A stretch of 64,000 nucleotides of DNA, from positions 62,001-126,000 of the forward strand of contig CAMBNV010000007.1 in assembly GCA_945869195.1 (NCBI GenBank). The letters are read 5' to 3'. Below are positions 18,301 through 26,374 of the stretch, one piece after another. The position numbers and the translations under genes were made by a program. The stretch comes from Gemmatimonas phototrophica (GTDB lineage Bacteria > Gemmatimonadota > Gemmatimonadetes > Gemmatimonadales > Gemmatimonadaceae). Under the pieces are notes generated by a model, which saw only the letters and a list, made by a program, of their open reading frames with translations, searched no databases and was not told the origin of the DNA. Each line of letters starts with the position of its first letter. Position 1 is the stretch's first letter.

Positions 18301-18723
18301 CGCGGACGGGCCCGCGAGCTGGCGCGATCACAACGCGAAGTCGCACGCTCGCTCGACGAGATCGCCGACAATGATCCGACGGGACGGGCGCAGGAGATGG
18401 CTCGCGAGGCGCGGTTTCTCGCCCAGGCGCTCGATCAGGGCGCGGTGGACCCGGCGACGCAGGCACGGCAGGAGCGCCTATTCCGACGGATGCTCGATGC
18501 TGGGCGTGCACTCGAGCAGGACCAGAAGGATGAAAGTCAGCGACGCGAGTCGCGCGCGGCGCGCGGAACCGCACGCTTCACCCCGCCTACTGGGCCTGGA
18601 CGTGGGCAGGCTGCGGCGCGCTATACCGTGCCAACATGGGAAGAGCTGCGCGGACTCAGCGCGGAGGAGCGCACCCTCGTCATCGAATACTTCCGGCGGT
18701 TGAACGCTGAGAAGTCACCGTGA
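15352..18723 (+). CDS. DUF4175-like membrane protein with long glutamine/alanine-rich coiled coil
   Basis: At 1123 residues this is the largest protein in the window. The first 160 residues hold three hydrophobic segments (around 22-40, 48-70 and 140-158), as in DUF4175-family proteins. A periplasmic beta-rich region follows (FGVTALGRREVMLHWRLTGAGWRDSL, with repeated DSLPRVEILEP-type strands). From about residue 490 to 1080 the chain is almost entirely Gln/Ala/Glu/Arg with heptad-like spacing, predicting a very long coiled coil. The final segment ends SAEERTLVIEYFRRLNAEKSP. Start and stop both overlap neighbours by 4 bases. Function unknown, probably an envelope-spanning structural or complex-scaffold protein. 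Confidence 0.8.
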   Translation: MSVLDLVRRETARAGRTARVAGVLVPLGATLALLTAGAMGLSRGRWLELPPVVPFAVWAAALVGGAFLARVLGLRLAATTTAEAVARAIEGEQRLRRGALTGLLEVAHEGSVFVRWAAEALGQKLVGVESQPAPAHRRTLLRSAAFSTIAFASVLALASGSSSRRADGWSALLHPVAAWRGTLLPGLELTNAPPRLARGSAVTFGVTALGRREVMLHWRLTGAGWRDSLLTIGRDGTASVTLAAVDADLALVASDGRATSDTAMVRVVDRPFLGDVTIRATYPSYLGRANERLDADLPLRLPSGTRLTFEGHSSEGLAEVALVSEEARVRFAVVATSFSGGWIPTSTAIWTWSARGERTEIADLPAPLSVEVLDDSLPRVEILEPIGEALVGLNDRIGVEILAQDDHALAGVWLRRRIVDVRGVARDSAEYRLSDAREAEWLGGVVQNMGDLELGAGDRVEIVVVARDAAPGRREGTSPTLTLRVPSTSEERAAANAASAAAVAAANAAAQAQAKLADRTETAARSRSDRGAASENQPSQPPNAPPNPAHPQAGGDRPAMGFESAEQAKEIAEQQRALQERVQGLEAAAREMEDRLRAAGALDTSLARQLQDAQRLLREAMTPEMSAALQRLEGASKELNADRTRQSLADLAEQQKRMREQLEKSAEMLKRAALEGSMQTLGDQAKELAQAQQQFADSARAGTPDPKRAQQLAQQTREVSEQMEALRERLERERASTGASQAERAEADARRSEASLQEAMRQSREAQQGPEGSAQRERAQQGARDAAEQAADAMQKAAESMQQARQGQVAEWKGELTDAIDQSVQEMMQLASEQEQLAAQAQSDPNNPDLRAQQSALQQGMQMAQQRLSEQAKKSALVSPRTQQLVEQAQQRVQQATREAAQSQRGQSPQSMQEAANAMRQAAAQLTRDRERANSAQSASGLPEMMQQMQELAQQQGALNGEMQSLFPGAQQRPSQEALDATNRGRARELARSQREVARSLDEIADNDPTGRAQEMAREARFLAQALDQGAVDPATQARQERLFRRMLDAGRALEQDQKDESQRRESRAARGTARFTPPTGPGRGQAAARYTVPTWEELRGLSAEERTLVIEYFRRLNAEKSP

Positions 18724-20426
18724 TCGTGCGGTGCGCTGGGGTGTTGGCACTCGGCTCGCTGGTACTCGTCGCGTCGCTCGTGCGCCCAGTCACTGCGCAG
18801 GAGTCAGCGGCAACGGCCGCGATACTCGCTCGCGCGCTCGATGCGGAGTCGGCGGGCCGGAACCGTGACGCGATCACCGCCTGGCGTGCGGCACTTGCGG
18901 CGGGTGCGGTCGTGCCCAGCATCCTGGGGCTCGAGCGAGTCTTCTCCGGGCTGGCGCAAGAGGAGTCGCTCCTCGTGGCGCTCGACACGCTGGTGCCGAA
19001 GTACCCGCGAGAGTGGCAGCTCCGGACGGTGCAGTTGCGCGTACTTACGACGATGGGACTCGATGCCCGCGCGGCGATGGCGTTCGCCGAGTGGCGCGAC
19101 CTCACGCCCGCCGAGGTCATGCCGTATCGAGAGTTTGCGCGGGTGTTGCTGTTCGGCAATCGTGCTGCCGCCGCCGATACCGTGCTGCGCGAAGCCTCCG
19201 CCGCCCTTGGCTCGACGAAGGCGTTGGTACTGGAGGTCGCGCAGATGCGCGCCGGGCTCGGACTCTGGCGCGAAGCGGCCGAAGCCTGGCGCGACCTAAT
19301 GGTCGAGGAGCCCTATTATGAGTCGGCCACCGTCTGGTCGCTCATGGCGGCCCCCGCGGCCGCGCGCGACGCGGTGCGTGGCGTGCTCGGTGGCCCCGCG
19401 GTCTCGTTAGGGACGACCCAGGCGCTCGCCTTTCTTGAGGTGGCGTGGAACACGCCCCGCAGCGGCTGGATGGCGCTCGCCGCCCTCCCGACGACCGATA
19501 CGACGATCGTGCTCTGGCGACTCTTTGCCGACGAGGTCGAGCGGGTACGCGCCTGGTCGACCGCGCGCGACGCCTTCGCTGCGATCCACGCGGCCCGTCC
19601 CGACGCCGGCATCGCACTGCGCGGGGCGCAGGCCGCGCTCGCCTCGGGCGATGCGGCGACGGCGCTCATCCTTGCCCGCTCCGCGGCGCCGATGCTCGAC
19701 GAGGTCGATCGCAACGCCAACGCGCTGCCGATTGAACTCGACGCGTTGGCGCGGCTCGGGCGCGCGGCCGAGGCCGAAGCGTTGCTCGCAGGCGCGGCGC
19801 TCGCGATCGGCCCCGATGGAGTGCGTGCGCACGCGCGCCTGATCGCGTGGGCCTGGATCCGCGCCGGTGACGTCGTCCGTGCGAAGCACGCGCTTGTCGA
19901 CGCGCCGCTCTCGGCGGAGGATGCGGTCGCGGGATGGCTCGCGCTCTTTGATGGGGATCTGGTGACGGCGCGCGGCGCGTTGCGTAACACTGAGGTGCCC
20001 GGACAGGACGCCGTCAATGCGCTCGCCCTGTTGAATCGTACGCCGCTGGAACGATCGGAACCCATCGGTGCCGCCTTTCTCGCGCTGGCCCGTGGAGACT
20101 CCACGCAAGCATCGCGGCGGTTCGAAGCGGCGGCGTCCGAGCTTCCCGACGCCGCATCGTTGCTGCTCACGTTGGCGGCCCGCATTGAGACGTCACGCCG
20201 CAACGAGGACCGGTCGACGGCACTCTGGCGGCGGCTGGCGGCGGAGCATCCGCAGTCTGGCGAGGCGCCGGAAGCGCATTTCGAGTTGGCGCGCGGATCA
20301 CGGCGGCGAGGCGATAACCAAGGTGCTCGCGAACACCTCGAAACATTGATTCTCGATTATCCAAGAAGTGCGCTCGTGCCCCAGGCGCGACGTGAGCTTG
20401 ACGCTTTGCGCACAGGAGCAGTCTGA
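18720..20426 (+). CDS. Exported TPR-repeat protein
   Basis: This 568-residue protein starts at a GTG overlapping the DUF4175-like stop. An N-terminal hydrophobic region ending RPVTAQES is a signal peptide of about 25 residues. The rest is helical repeats of about 34-36 residues with TPR-like residues (ALDAESAGRNRDAITAWRAALAAG near the start, APEAHFELARGSRRRGDNQGAREHLETLILDYPRSALVPQA at the end). The last repeat resembles YbgF/BamD-type TPRs found in envelope proteins. It overlaps the next gene by one base, and shares the operon with DUF4159 and DUF4175. Confidence 0.8.
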   Translation: MIVRCAGVLALGSLVLVASLVRPVTAQESAATAAILARALDAESAGRNRDAITAWRAALAAGAVVPSILGLERVFSGLAQEESLLVALDTLVPKYPREWQLRTVQLRVLTTMGLDARAAMAFAEWRDLTPAEVMPYREFARVLLFGNRAAAADTVLREASAALGSTKALVLEVAQMRAGLGLWREAAEAWRDLMVEEPYYESATVWSLMAAPAAARDAVRGVLGGPAVSLGTTQALAFLEVAWNTPRSGWMALAALPTTDTTIVLWRLFADEVERVRAWSTARDAFAAIHAARPDAGIALRGAQAALASGDAATALILARSAAPMLDEVDRNANALPIELDALARLGRAAEAEALLAGAALAIGPDGVRAHARLIAWAWIRAGDVVRAKHALVDAPLSAEDAVAGWLALFDGDLVTARGALRNTEVPGQDAVNALALLNRTPLERSEPIGAAFLALARGDSTQASRRFEAAASELPDAASLLLTLAARIETSRRNEDRSTALWRRLAAEHPQSGEAPEAHFELARGSRRRGDNQGAREHLETLILDYPRSALVPQARRELDALRTGAV

Positions 20427-21691
20427 TGCAGTACCGTAGCGTGGGGCCGCTACTCCTCGCAGTCCTGTTGTCCGCGCTCCCGGCGCGGGCGCAGCATCTG
20501 CTCATGCCGATGGACGACGAGCAGGCCAATCATCTGAAGGCCTATGGGGTCACGTTTAGTGCGCTGACGGATGGCCTCCGCGCCGAGTGGCTGCTCAACT
20601 TTCGTGGCGGAAGCTTTCTCGTGCCCGACCTGCCGAGTCTGCGCCGGGCGGCGGCACTCGCGGGCGTGACATTTGAGGTCGTCGACGCTGATCGTCTGGT
20701 GCAAATCCGGAAGGAGATCGCGGACGGCAACATGGATGCGGTGCCGCTCGAGAAATCCCCTCGAATCGCCGTCTACACGCCACCCGACGCGCCGCCCTGG
20801 GACGACGCCGTGACGATCGCACTCGCGTACGCGGGCATCCCGTATGAGAAAATCTGGGACGACGATGTCCTGAACACTGACCTCGCCCAATACGACTGGA
20901 TCCACCTGCATCACGAAGATTTCACGGGGCAGGCGAACAAACTCTTCCTCGGGTTTCGTGATGCGCCGTGGTTCCTGCAGGCGCGCGACCGCGATCTCGC
21001 GACGGCGCGGCGGCACGGGCTGGGCGACGTCCCGGCGCTCAAAAAGGCGGTAGCCGACCGGCTACGTGCTTTTGTCGAACGCGGGGGCTTCCTCTTTGCG
21101 ATGTGCGGTGCCACCGAGACACTCGAGCTGGCGATGGGCGCGAGGCTCATCGACATCGCCGGTCCGTTCAGCGACGGCACGCCGATGGATCCCGACGCCG
21201 ACGCCAAAATGGACTGGAGCCGCACGTTTGCGGCCCAGGGCGCGCACCTCGAGTTCGCCGCCGGCGTGAATGCGATGAGCGACATTGACGGGCACCAGGT
21301 CAATGTCCCGTCGCGCCGCCAGCCGCTGGGGACATTTACGCTCTTCGGGTTCTCGGCCAAGTTCGATCCGGTCGCGACGATGCTCGTGCAAGACCATCGC
21401 ACCGTGATCAGCGACTACTACGGCGTCACGACATCGTTTCTGCGCAAAGTGCTCAAGCCCGGCGTGACGGTGCTCGCGCATGAGGAGGGCGCGCCCTGGG
21501 CGAAGTACATCCACGGCTCGTATGGTCAGGGCTCGTGGACCTACCTCGGTGGACATGACCCAGAGGATCCGCAGCACAATATTGGCGCCCCGCCGACGGA
21601 CCTCGCGCTCCATCCCAACTCGCCGGGCTACCGGCTGATTCTAAACAACGTCCTCTTTCCGGCTGCAAAAAAGAAGCCGCTCAAGACGTGA
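20426..21691 (+). CDS. Secreted amidotransferase-fold-like protein (often labelled asparagine synthetase B)
   Basis: The 421-residue product has a signal peptide (LLLAVLLSALPARAQ, cleaved near residue 23). The mature part has no asparagine synthetase N-terminal cysteine or ATP-pyrophosphatase domain. It instead contains strands and turns reminiscent of class I amidotransferase or ThuA-like folds: SPRIAVYTPPDAPPWDDAV, YDWIHLHHEDFTGQ, and RAFVERGGFLFAMCGATETLELAM with a nucleophile-elbow-like cysteine. I recall related proteins being annotated as asparagine synthetase B, which this sequence does not support. It is coupled to the TPR gene and to the JAMM-DinG gene by overlaps. Confidence 0.6.
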   Translation: MQYRSVGPLLLAVLLSALPARAQHLLMPMDDEQANHLKAYGVTFSALTDGLRAEWLLNFRGGSFLVPDLPSLRRAAALAGVTFEVVDADRLVQIRKEIADGNMDAVPLEKSPRIAVYTPPDAPPWDDAVTIALAYAGIPYEKIWDDDVLNTDLAQYDWIHLHHEDFTGQANKLFLGFRDAPWFLQARDRDLATARRHGLGDVPALKKAVADRLRAFVERGGFLFAMCGATETLELAMGARLIDIAGPFSDGTPMDPDADAKMDWSRTFAAQGAHLEFAAGVNAMSDIDGHQVNVPSRRQPLGTFTLFGFSAKFDPVATMLVQDHRTVISDYYGVTTSFLRKVLKPGVTVLAHEEGAPWAKYIHGSYGQGSWTYLGGHDPEDPQHNIGAPPTDLALHPNSPGYRLILNNVLFPAAKKKPLKT

Positions 21692-24228
21692 GCGTGCCGG
21701 AGGAGGTCGCCGGCACGCCGTACCATGGCGAGACGGCGCGCCTGACTGCGGGCGCCGCCAATGCGATTCGTTCGGCGATTCGTCTCACCGGCGGACGCGA
21801 GGTCTGCTTCGTCTGCACGATTGACAACGAGGGGGTGGTGCAGAGCGCGCGGGTCGCCGCGCGCGGCGATGTGCGCAGCGTGCTCGCACTCCCTGGATTC
21901 GCGAATCGGGGCGAGCTGCTCGTCCACAACCACCCGAGCGGCTGGCTCGAGCCGAGCGGTGCCGATCTCGAGGTCGCAGCGCGCCTGCATGACGATGGCA
22001 TCGGATTCGCAATCATCGACAACGACGCGGCGCGGCTCTATGTGGTCGTTGAGGTCCCCCCCGCCAAAAAACGCGCGGTACTCGCCCCCGGTGATGTCGC
22101 CGGGCTGCTTGGACCAAACGGGCCAATCGCCGAGCATCTCGGGCGTTACGAGGACCGTCCGAGCCAGCGTGAGATGGCCCGCATCATCGCGCAGCTGTAC
22201 ACGCACGGTGGCGTAGGTCTTATCGAAGCGGGCACGGGTGTCGGTAAGTCACTCGGGTATCTCGTGCCGGCGCTGCGGTGGGCCGCCGAGAGCGGAGAGC
22301 GGACGGTCGTGAGTACCAACACGATCACACTGCAGGAACAGCTGACGGGGAAGGACCTTCCGTTTCTTGAAAAGGTGCTCACCGATCAGAAAGTGCGGTT
22401 CGCGCTGCTGAAGGGGTGGCGCAACTATCTCTGTTTGTTGCGTCTCGAGCAGGCCCGCCTGCAGGGACCGTCTCTCTTTGACGATGGCGCACAGGCCGAG
22501 CTCGCGATGCTCGAGCGGTGGGCGGAGCAGACCACCGACGGCTCGGTGGCCGATCTCCCCACGCAGCCCAAGAGCGAGGTGTGGGACGAGGTCGCCGCCG
22601 AGGGGGACCTCTGCACGCGTCTGCGGTGCCCGCATTTCGATAAGTGCTTCGTCTTCAAGGCGCGCCGCGCGGCGGCACAGGCAGACGTGATCGTCGTGAA
22701 CCATCATCTGCTCATGGCCGACCTCGCCGTGCGGCGCGCGTCGCAGCGGTGGGACGACGCGGCCGTGTTGCCCGCGTACAAGCGACTGATCGTCGACGAA
22801 GGGCACCACCTGGAGGACGCGGCGGCCGACCATCTGGGGCAGTCGGTCTCGCGCAGCGCGCTTGAACGGCTTTTCGCGCGATTGGAGCGGCGCGGAAAGG
22901 GGCTGTTGCCGGCGCTCGAGCGGGCGCTCTCCAAGGGGAATGACCTCCTCAGCATCGCCAGCCTTGACCTGGTGCGGGCGCGCCTCGCGCCGTCGCTCTT
23001 CGCCGCACGCGACAAGAGCGCGCTGCTCTGCGACCTGCTCGGTTCCTGGCTCGGCAGTCAGCGCGAGAAACAGGTGCGGCTCACCGAGAGTTTCGACGAC
23101 GACCCGATCTGGCGCGCCGGTCTCGGCGCGGCTCTCGACGACCTGCTCGCCGAGATCGAGTTGCTCGGCGATGGTCTGCGCATGGTGCGTGACCGCCTGG
23201 AGACCGACGAGAAACGTGCGGAGGAACTCGCCCCACTGCTCAACGAGGTGCGCGGCGTGGCGCGTCGTCTCCAGACCTCAGGTGACGCGCTGCGCGCCGC
23301 GCTCCGGCCCGATCGCGAGGGGCTGCCGCACGTGCGGTGGCTCGAGCTGCGCGGGAGCGACCGCAACGTCGGGGCAACCTCGGTGCCGCTCGATCTGGCA
23401 CCGCTCCTGCGCGAGGATCTGTTCCGGCGGATGGAGACGACGATCATCACGAGCGCGACGCTCTCCGTCAGCGACGGGTTTGACTTCATCACGAAACGGC
23501 TCGGACTCGATGACGACCAACTCGAACCCCTCACGGCGTCGCTCGCCTCGCCATTCGATTATCCACGGCAGGCGATGCTTGCGATCCCGAGCGACTTTCC
23601 CGCGCCCAATACCGACGGCGTGCGGCACCTGCAGCGGACGATCGACGCGGCGGCTGACCTTATCGAGTTTGCGGGCGGCGGTGTATTCGTGCTCTTCACG
23701 AGTCATCGCGACGTGAAGGAGGCGGCACGCGTGCTGCGTGAGCGCGGGGTGGGCAACACCCACCCGATGCTCGTGCATGGCGAGGCGCCGCGCGACGACC
23801 TGCTGCGGCGCTTTCGAGAGCATGGGGACGCGGTGCTTGTTGGCACGGCGAGTTTCTGGGAAGGGGTCGACGTCCCCGGCCGTGCGCTCCGCGGGCTGGT
23901 GCTGGGACGGATCCCGTTTCGCGTGCCGACGGAGCCGATCACGGCCGCGCAGTGCGAAGCACTCGAAGCTGAGGGAAGGGACTCCTTCGCGGAGTACATG
24001 ATCCCGCATGCGGCGCTCAGGCTCAAGCAGGGATTCGGCCGTCTCATCCGCACGGCGACCGACCGCGGGGCAGTCGTGATCTGCGATCCCCGAGTGGTCA
24101 CGAAGGGCTACGGACGGCGTCTGATCGAGGGGCTACCCCCAGCCACGCGGATTCAGGGACCGTGGATGATGCTCCGCGAGGAGCTCGCGGCCTTCTATCG
24201 GCCAGCCGAATCGGTTCGAAAGGGGTAA
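21688..24228 (+). CDS. dinG: DinG-family iron-sulfur DNA helicase with N-terminal JAMM (RadC/JAB-like) domain
   Basis: The 846-residue protein joins two domains. Residues 20-125 form a JAMM metallo-isopeptidase-like domain: an upstream glutamate in GGREVCF, then H80-N-H82-P-S and S90-x-x-D93, the same pattern as RadC. Residues 150-846 are an XPD/DinG-type 5'-3' helicase with Walker A EAGTGVGKS (180-188), DEGH box (370-373), four cysteines suited to a 4Fe-4S cluster (C249, C309, C314, C320), the SATLS motif, and the QGFGRLIR motif VI. DinG helicases unwind DNA/RNA hybrids and forks. The start is a GTG overlapping the previous stop. The JAMM fusion is unusual; see findings. Confidence 0.9.
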   Translation: MSVPEEVAGTPYHGETARLTAGAANAIRSAIRLTGGREVCFVCTIDNEGVVQSARVAARGDVRSVLALPGFANRGELLVHNHPSGWLEPSGADLEVAARLHDDGIGFAIIDNDAARLYVVVEVPPAKKRAVLAPGDVAGLLGPNGPIAEHLGRYEDRPSQREMARIIAQLYTHGGVGLIEAGTGVGKSLGYLVPALRWAAESGERTVVSTNTITLQEQLTGKDLPFLEKVLTDQKVRFALLKGWRNYLCLLRLEQARLQGPSLFDDGAQAELAMLERWAEQTTDGSVADLPTQPKSEVWDEVAAEGDLCTRLRCPHFDKCFVFKARRAAAQADVIVVNHHLLMADLAVRRASQRWDDAAVLPAYKRLIVDEGHHLEDAAADHLGQSVSRSALERLFARLERRGKGLLPALERALSKGNDLLSIASLDLVRARLAPSLFAARDKSALLCDLLGSWLGSQREKQVRLTESFDDDPIWRAGLGAALDDLLAEIELLGDGLRMVRDRLETDEKRAEELAPLLNEVRGVARRLQTSGDALRAALRPDREGLPHVRWLELRGSDRNVGATSVPLDLAPLLREDLFRRMETTIITSATLSVSDGFDFITKRLGLDDDQLEPLTASLASPFDYPRQAMLAIPSDFPAPNTDGVRHLQRTIDAAADLIEFAGGGVFVLFTSHRDVKEAARVLRERGVGNTHPMLVHGEAPRDDLLRRFREHGDAVLVGTASFWEGVDVPGRALRGLVLGRIPFRVPTEPITAAQCEALEAEGRDSFAEYMIPHAALRLKQGFGRLIRTATDRGAVVICDPRVVTKGYGRRLIEGLPPATRIQGPWMMLREELAAFYRPAESVRKG

Positions 24229-24237
24229 TTTAGCGAG

Positions 24238-24852
24238 ATGATAAAACCTGGGAAGATCCTCTGTGTGGGACGCAACTACCGCGAGCACATCAAGGAGATG
24301 GGGAATGACGTCCCGACGACGCCGCTGGTCTTCTATAAGCCGACGAGCTCGGTGATTCCGAGCGGCGGGACGATCGTGCTGCCGGCGGGGATTGGTCGAG
24401 TGGACTTCGAGGGCGAGATCGGCGTGGTGATCGGCTCGAGGCTTCGCCAGGCGACGCCGGCAGAGTGCGTCGCCGCCGTGCGCGGAGTCGTGGCGGTGAA
24501 TGATGTGAGCGCACGTGAGCTACAGAAGAGCGACCCGCAGTGGTGGCGGGCAAAGGGGTATGACACGTTCTGCCCGATTGGACCGGAGAAGGAGGGGACG
24601 CCGGACCTGGGGGCCTTCGAGTTGGTCACGCGGGTCAATGGTACAGAGCGTCAGCGGTGTCAGAGTGGCGAAATGGTCTTCCCCATCGCCGACCTGCTCG
24701 CGTTCATCTCGAGTGCCGTAACGCTCGAGGTAGGAGACGTCGTACTCACGGGTACGCCCGAGGGCGTTGGCCCTCTCTCTGCGGGAGACATCGTGGAGGT
24801 CGAGGTGGTCGGCTGGAGCACAGTGACGAACAGGGTCGTGGCTGCCGCGTGA
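24238..24852 (+). CDS. Fumarylacetoacetate-hydrolase-family protein
   Basis: The 204-residue product is a single-domain FAH-fold protein, a family that includes acylpyruvases, oxaloacetate decarboxylases and isomerases of aromatic catabolism. It starts at the conserved GKILCVGRNYREHIKEMG, carries the metal-binding glutamates in RVDFEGEIGVVIG, then VAVNDVSARELQ and a conserved aspartate/lysine region, and ends with the DVVLTGTPEGVGPLSAGDIVEVEV signature. The size and start match YcgM-type acylpyruvases, but substrate cannot be fixed. A TAATTT sequence overlapping the helicase stop lies 6 bases before its ATG. Confidence 0.9.
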   Translation: MIKPGKILCVGRNYREHIKEMGNDVPTTPLVFYKPTSSVIPSGGTIVLPAGIGRVDFEGEIGVVIGSRLRQATPAECVAAVRGVVAVNDVSARELQKSDPQWWRAKGYDTFCPIGPEKEGTPDLGAFELVTRVNGTERQRCQSGEMVFPIADLLAFISSAVTLEVGDVVLTGTPEGVGPLSAGDIVEVEVVGWSTVTNRVVAAA

Positions 24853-25733
24853 CGAACCGGCGCCGCATCACGCTGCTCCCGACGCGCCGCGGTGATCCGC
24901 GCGTCTCGGTCGCGGCGTTTGTGCTGCAGCTCGCGATTATCGCGATCATCGTGCCGACGTTGCTGGTGCCGGTCGCGTTCGACCTCCTGCGCGACTCGTC
25001 GGGCCGGGTGGTGATGCCGGAACGAATCAGTTTCCTCACGGCGGTGCCGGCCAGCACGGGGCCGAGTATTCGGCCTGCGCAGGACGGCGGGGATGGCCGC
25101 GCGGCGGTCGCCGATCCGCAGCCAGCCGCGACGATCATCGCACCGGCGGCGGTGCCCAGCGGTGTCCCCGTCAACGTGACCGCCGGCCGCGCGCCGGCGG
25201 GGGGCGTCGGTCCGTTGGTCGGCGGCGGTGGACCGACGCTCGGTATCCGACCATCGTTCAATGACCCGCGGCTCTGGCAGCAGCCAGCGGATGTGGTGGA
25301 GGCGCCGATGGTGCCAATGACGCGCGCCGACTCGCTGCAGGCGTTGCTCTGGGCGACCACGACGGAGTTTATCGACTCGATGAACCGCGCGACACCGGGG
25401 GCCGGCCGCGCGCCGGGCGACTGGACGTTTGAGCGCAAGGGGAAGAAGTACGGCATCGATCCAATGATGATCCGCCTTGGAGACTTTTCGATCCCGACCG
25501 CCCTGCTGGCCCTCTTGCCAATGAACAATCTGCAGGGGAATCCGATTGGCATCGAGCGCGCGCGACGGCTGAGCTCGATGCGCAGCGAGATCATGGAGCA
25601 GGCCGAGCGCGCGGCGCGGGACGATGACTTCTATGCCGCCGTGCGCGCATTGCGCGAGCGCAAAGAGCGGGAACGCCGTGAGGCGGCGGCAAAGCAGCAG
25701 GTGCTGCCGCCAGCGCTCCCCGTCTTGCGCTAG
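24849..25733 (+). CDS. Membrane-anchored protein of unknown function
   Basis: I do not recognise this 294-residue protein. It starts at a GTG overlapping the FAH stop (GTGA). After an arginine-rich cytosolic tip there is one transmembrane helix (VAAFVLQLAIIAIIVPTLLVPVAF, about residues 20-45). A low-complexity proline/alanine/glycine stretch (about 65-150) separates it from a C-terminal domain (RADSLQALLWATTTEFIDSMNRATPGAGR onward) that ends in a charged coiled coil. The layout suggests a periplasmic effector on a flexible stalk. Its stop shares the 4-base palindrome CTAG with the convergent lexA-like gene. Confidence 0.65.
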   Translation: MTNRRRITLLPTRRGDPRVSVAAFVLQLAIIAIIVPTLLVPVAFDLLRDSSGRVVMPERISFLTAVPASTGPSIRPAQDGGDGRAAVADPQPAATIIAPAAVPSGVPVNVTAGRAPAGGVGPLVGGGGPTLGIRPSFNDPRLWQQPADVVEAPMVPMTRADSLQALLWATTTEFIDSMNRATPGAGRAPGDWTFERKGKKYGIDPMMIRLGDFSIPTALLALLPMNNLQGNPIGIERARRLSSMRSEIMEQAERAARDDDFYAAVRALRERKERERREAAAKQQVLPPALPVLR

Positions 25734-26374
25734 CGCTTGTCGCCTGACTCAGCGCTGTCGGCGCGGATCACGGGAAGGCGCAGGACGCCGCTCAACGTTC
25801 CCAAAATCTCGTAATCATCGGCGGGGCCGAGCTCAATATCATCTGCGCCATCCCGCGGCGTGCGCAGCACAAGCGTCTGGCCACGCCGTGCGAGCGACCG
25901 CACCAAGACGGCACCTCCCACCCGCGCGACCACTGGCGTCTCGTCTCCCGCCCGCCCACCCGGATGCACGAGCAGTAGATCGCCCGCGCGCACGCTGTGC
26001 GCTGGCGCGTCCTCATGGTCAGCGCGCACGAGGTAGCAGTCGTCGGCCGGCAGATGAATACGGTCGATCGTGACATGGTCCTCAGCGACCATCACCGGCC
26101 CCGGCGCAATACGCACCACCGTCACCGGCATCGTACCGGCGCCACCAGAGAACCCCTCGATCACCAAACCGCGCGACCGGCCCGGTGAGCGGCGGACGTA
26201 TCCCTTGCGCTCGATCGACGCGATGAGGTCCGTGACCGTTTTGGTCGATGGGATCCTGAAGTGGCGCGCGATTTCCCGGACGCTCGGCTGGAACGTGCGT
26301 TCCGCGAGATAGTCGATCAGGAAGTGGTAGACCTTCCGCTCGACCTGCGTGAGAGGGGCGCGCGGCGCGTCCAT
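25730..26374 (-). CDS. lexA: LexA-family repressor with degenerate self-cleavage residues
   Basis: The 214-residue product keeps the LexA layout: a winged-helix DNA-binding domain (LTQVERKVYHFLIDYLAERTFQPSVREIARHF, then TVTDLIASIERKGYVRR) and a C-terminal S24-type fold. Aligned without gaps to my memory of E. coli LexA, the scissile Ala-Gly becomes Ala90-Pro91, the catalytic serine becomes Asp122 (in LVRADHEDAPAHSVRAGD), and the catalytic lysine becomes Arg159 (VLVRSLARRG). It should therefore bind DNA and dimerise but not cleave itself. It follows gltX directly with no gap. See findings. Confidence 0.85.
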   Translation of the reverse strand: MDAPRAPLTQVERKVYHFLIDYLAERTFQPSVREIARHFRIPSTKTVTDLIASIERKGYVRRSPGRSRGLVIEGFSGGAGTMPVTVVRIAPGPVMVAEDHVTIDRIHLPADDCYLVRADHEDAPAHSVRAGDLLLVHPGGRAGDETPVVARVGGAVLVRSLARRGQTLVLRTPRDGADDIELGPADDYEILGTLSGVLRLPVIRADSAESGDKR

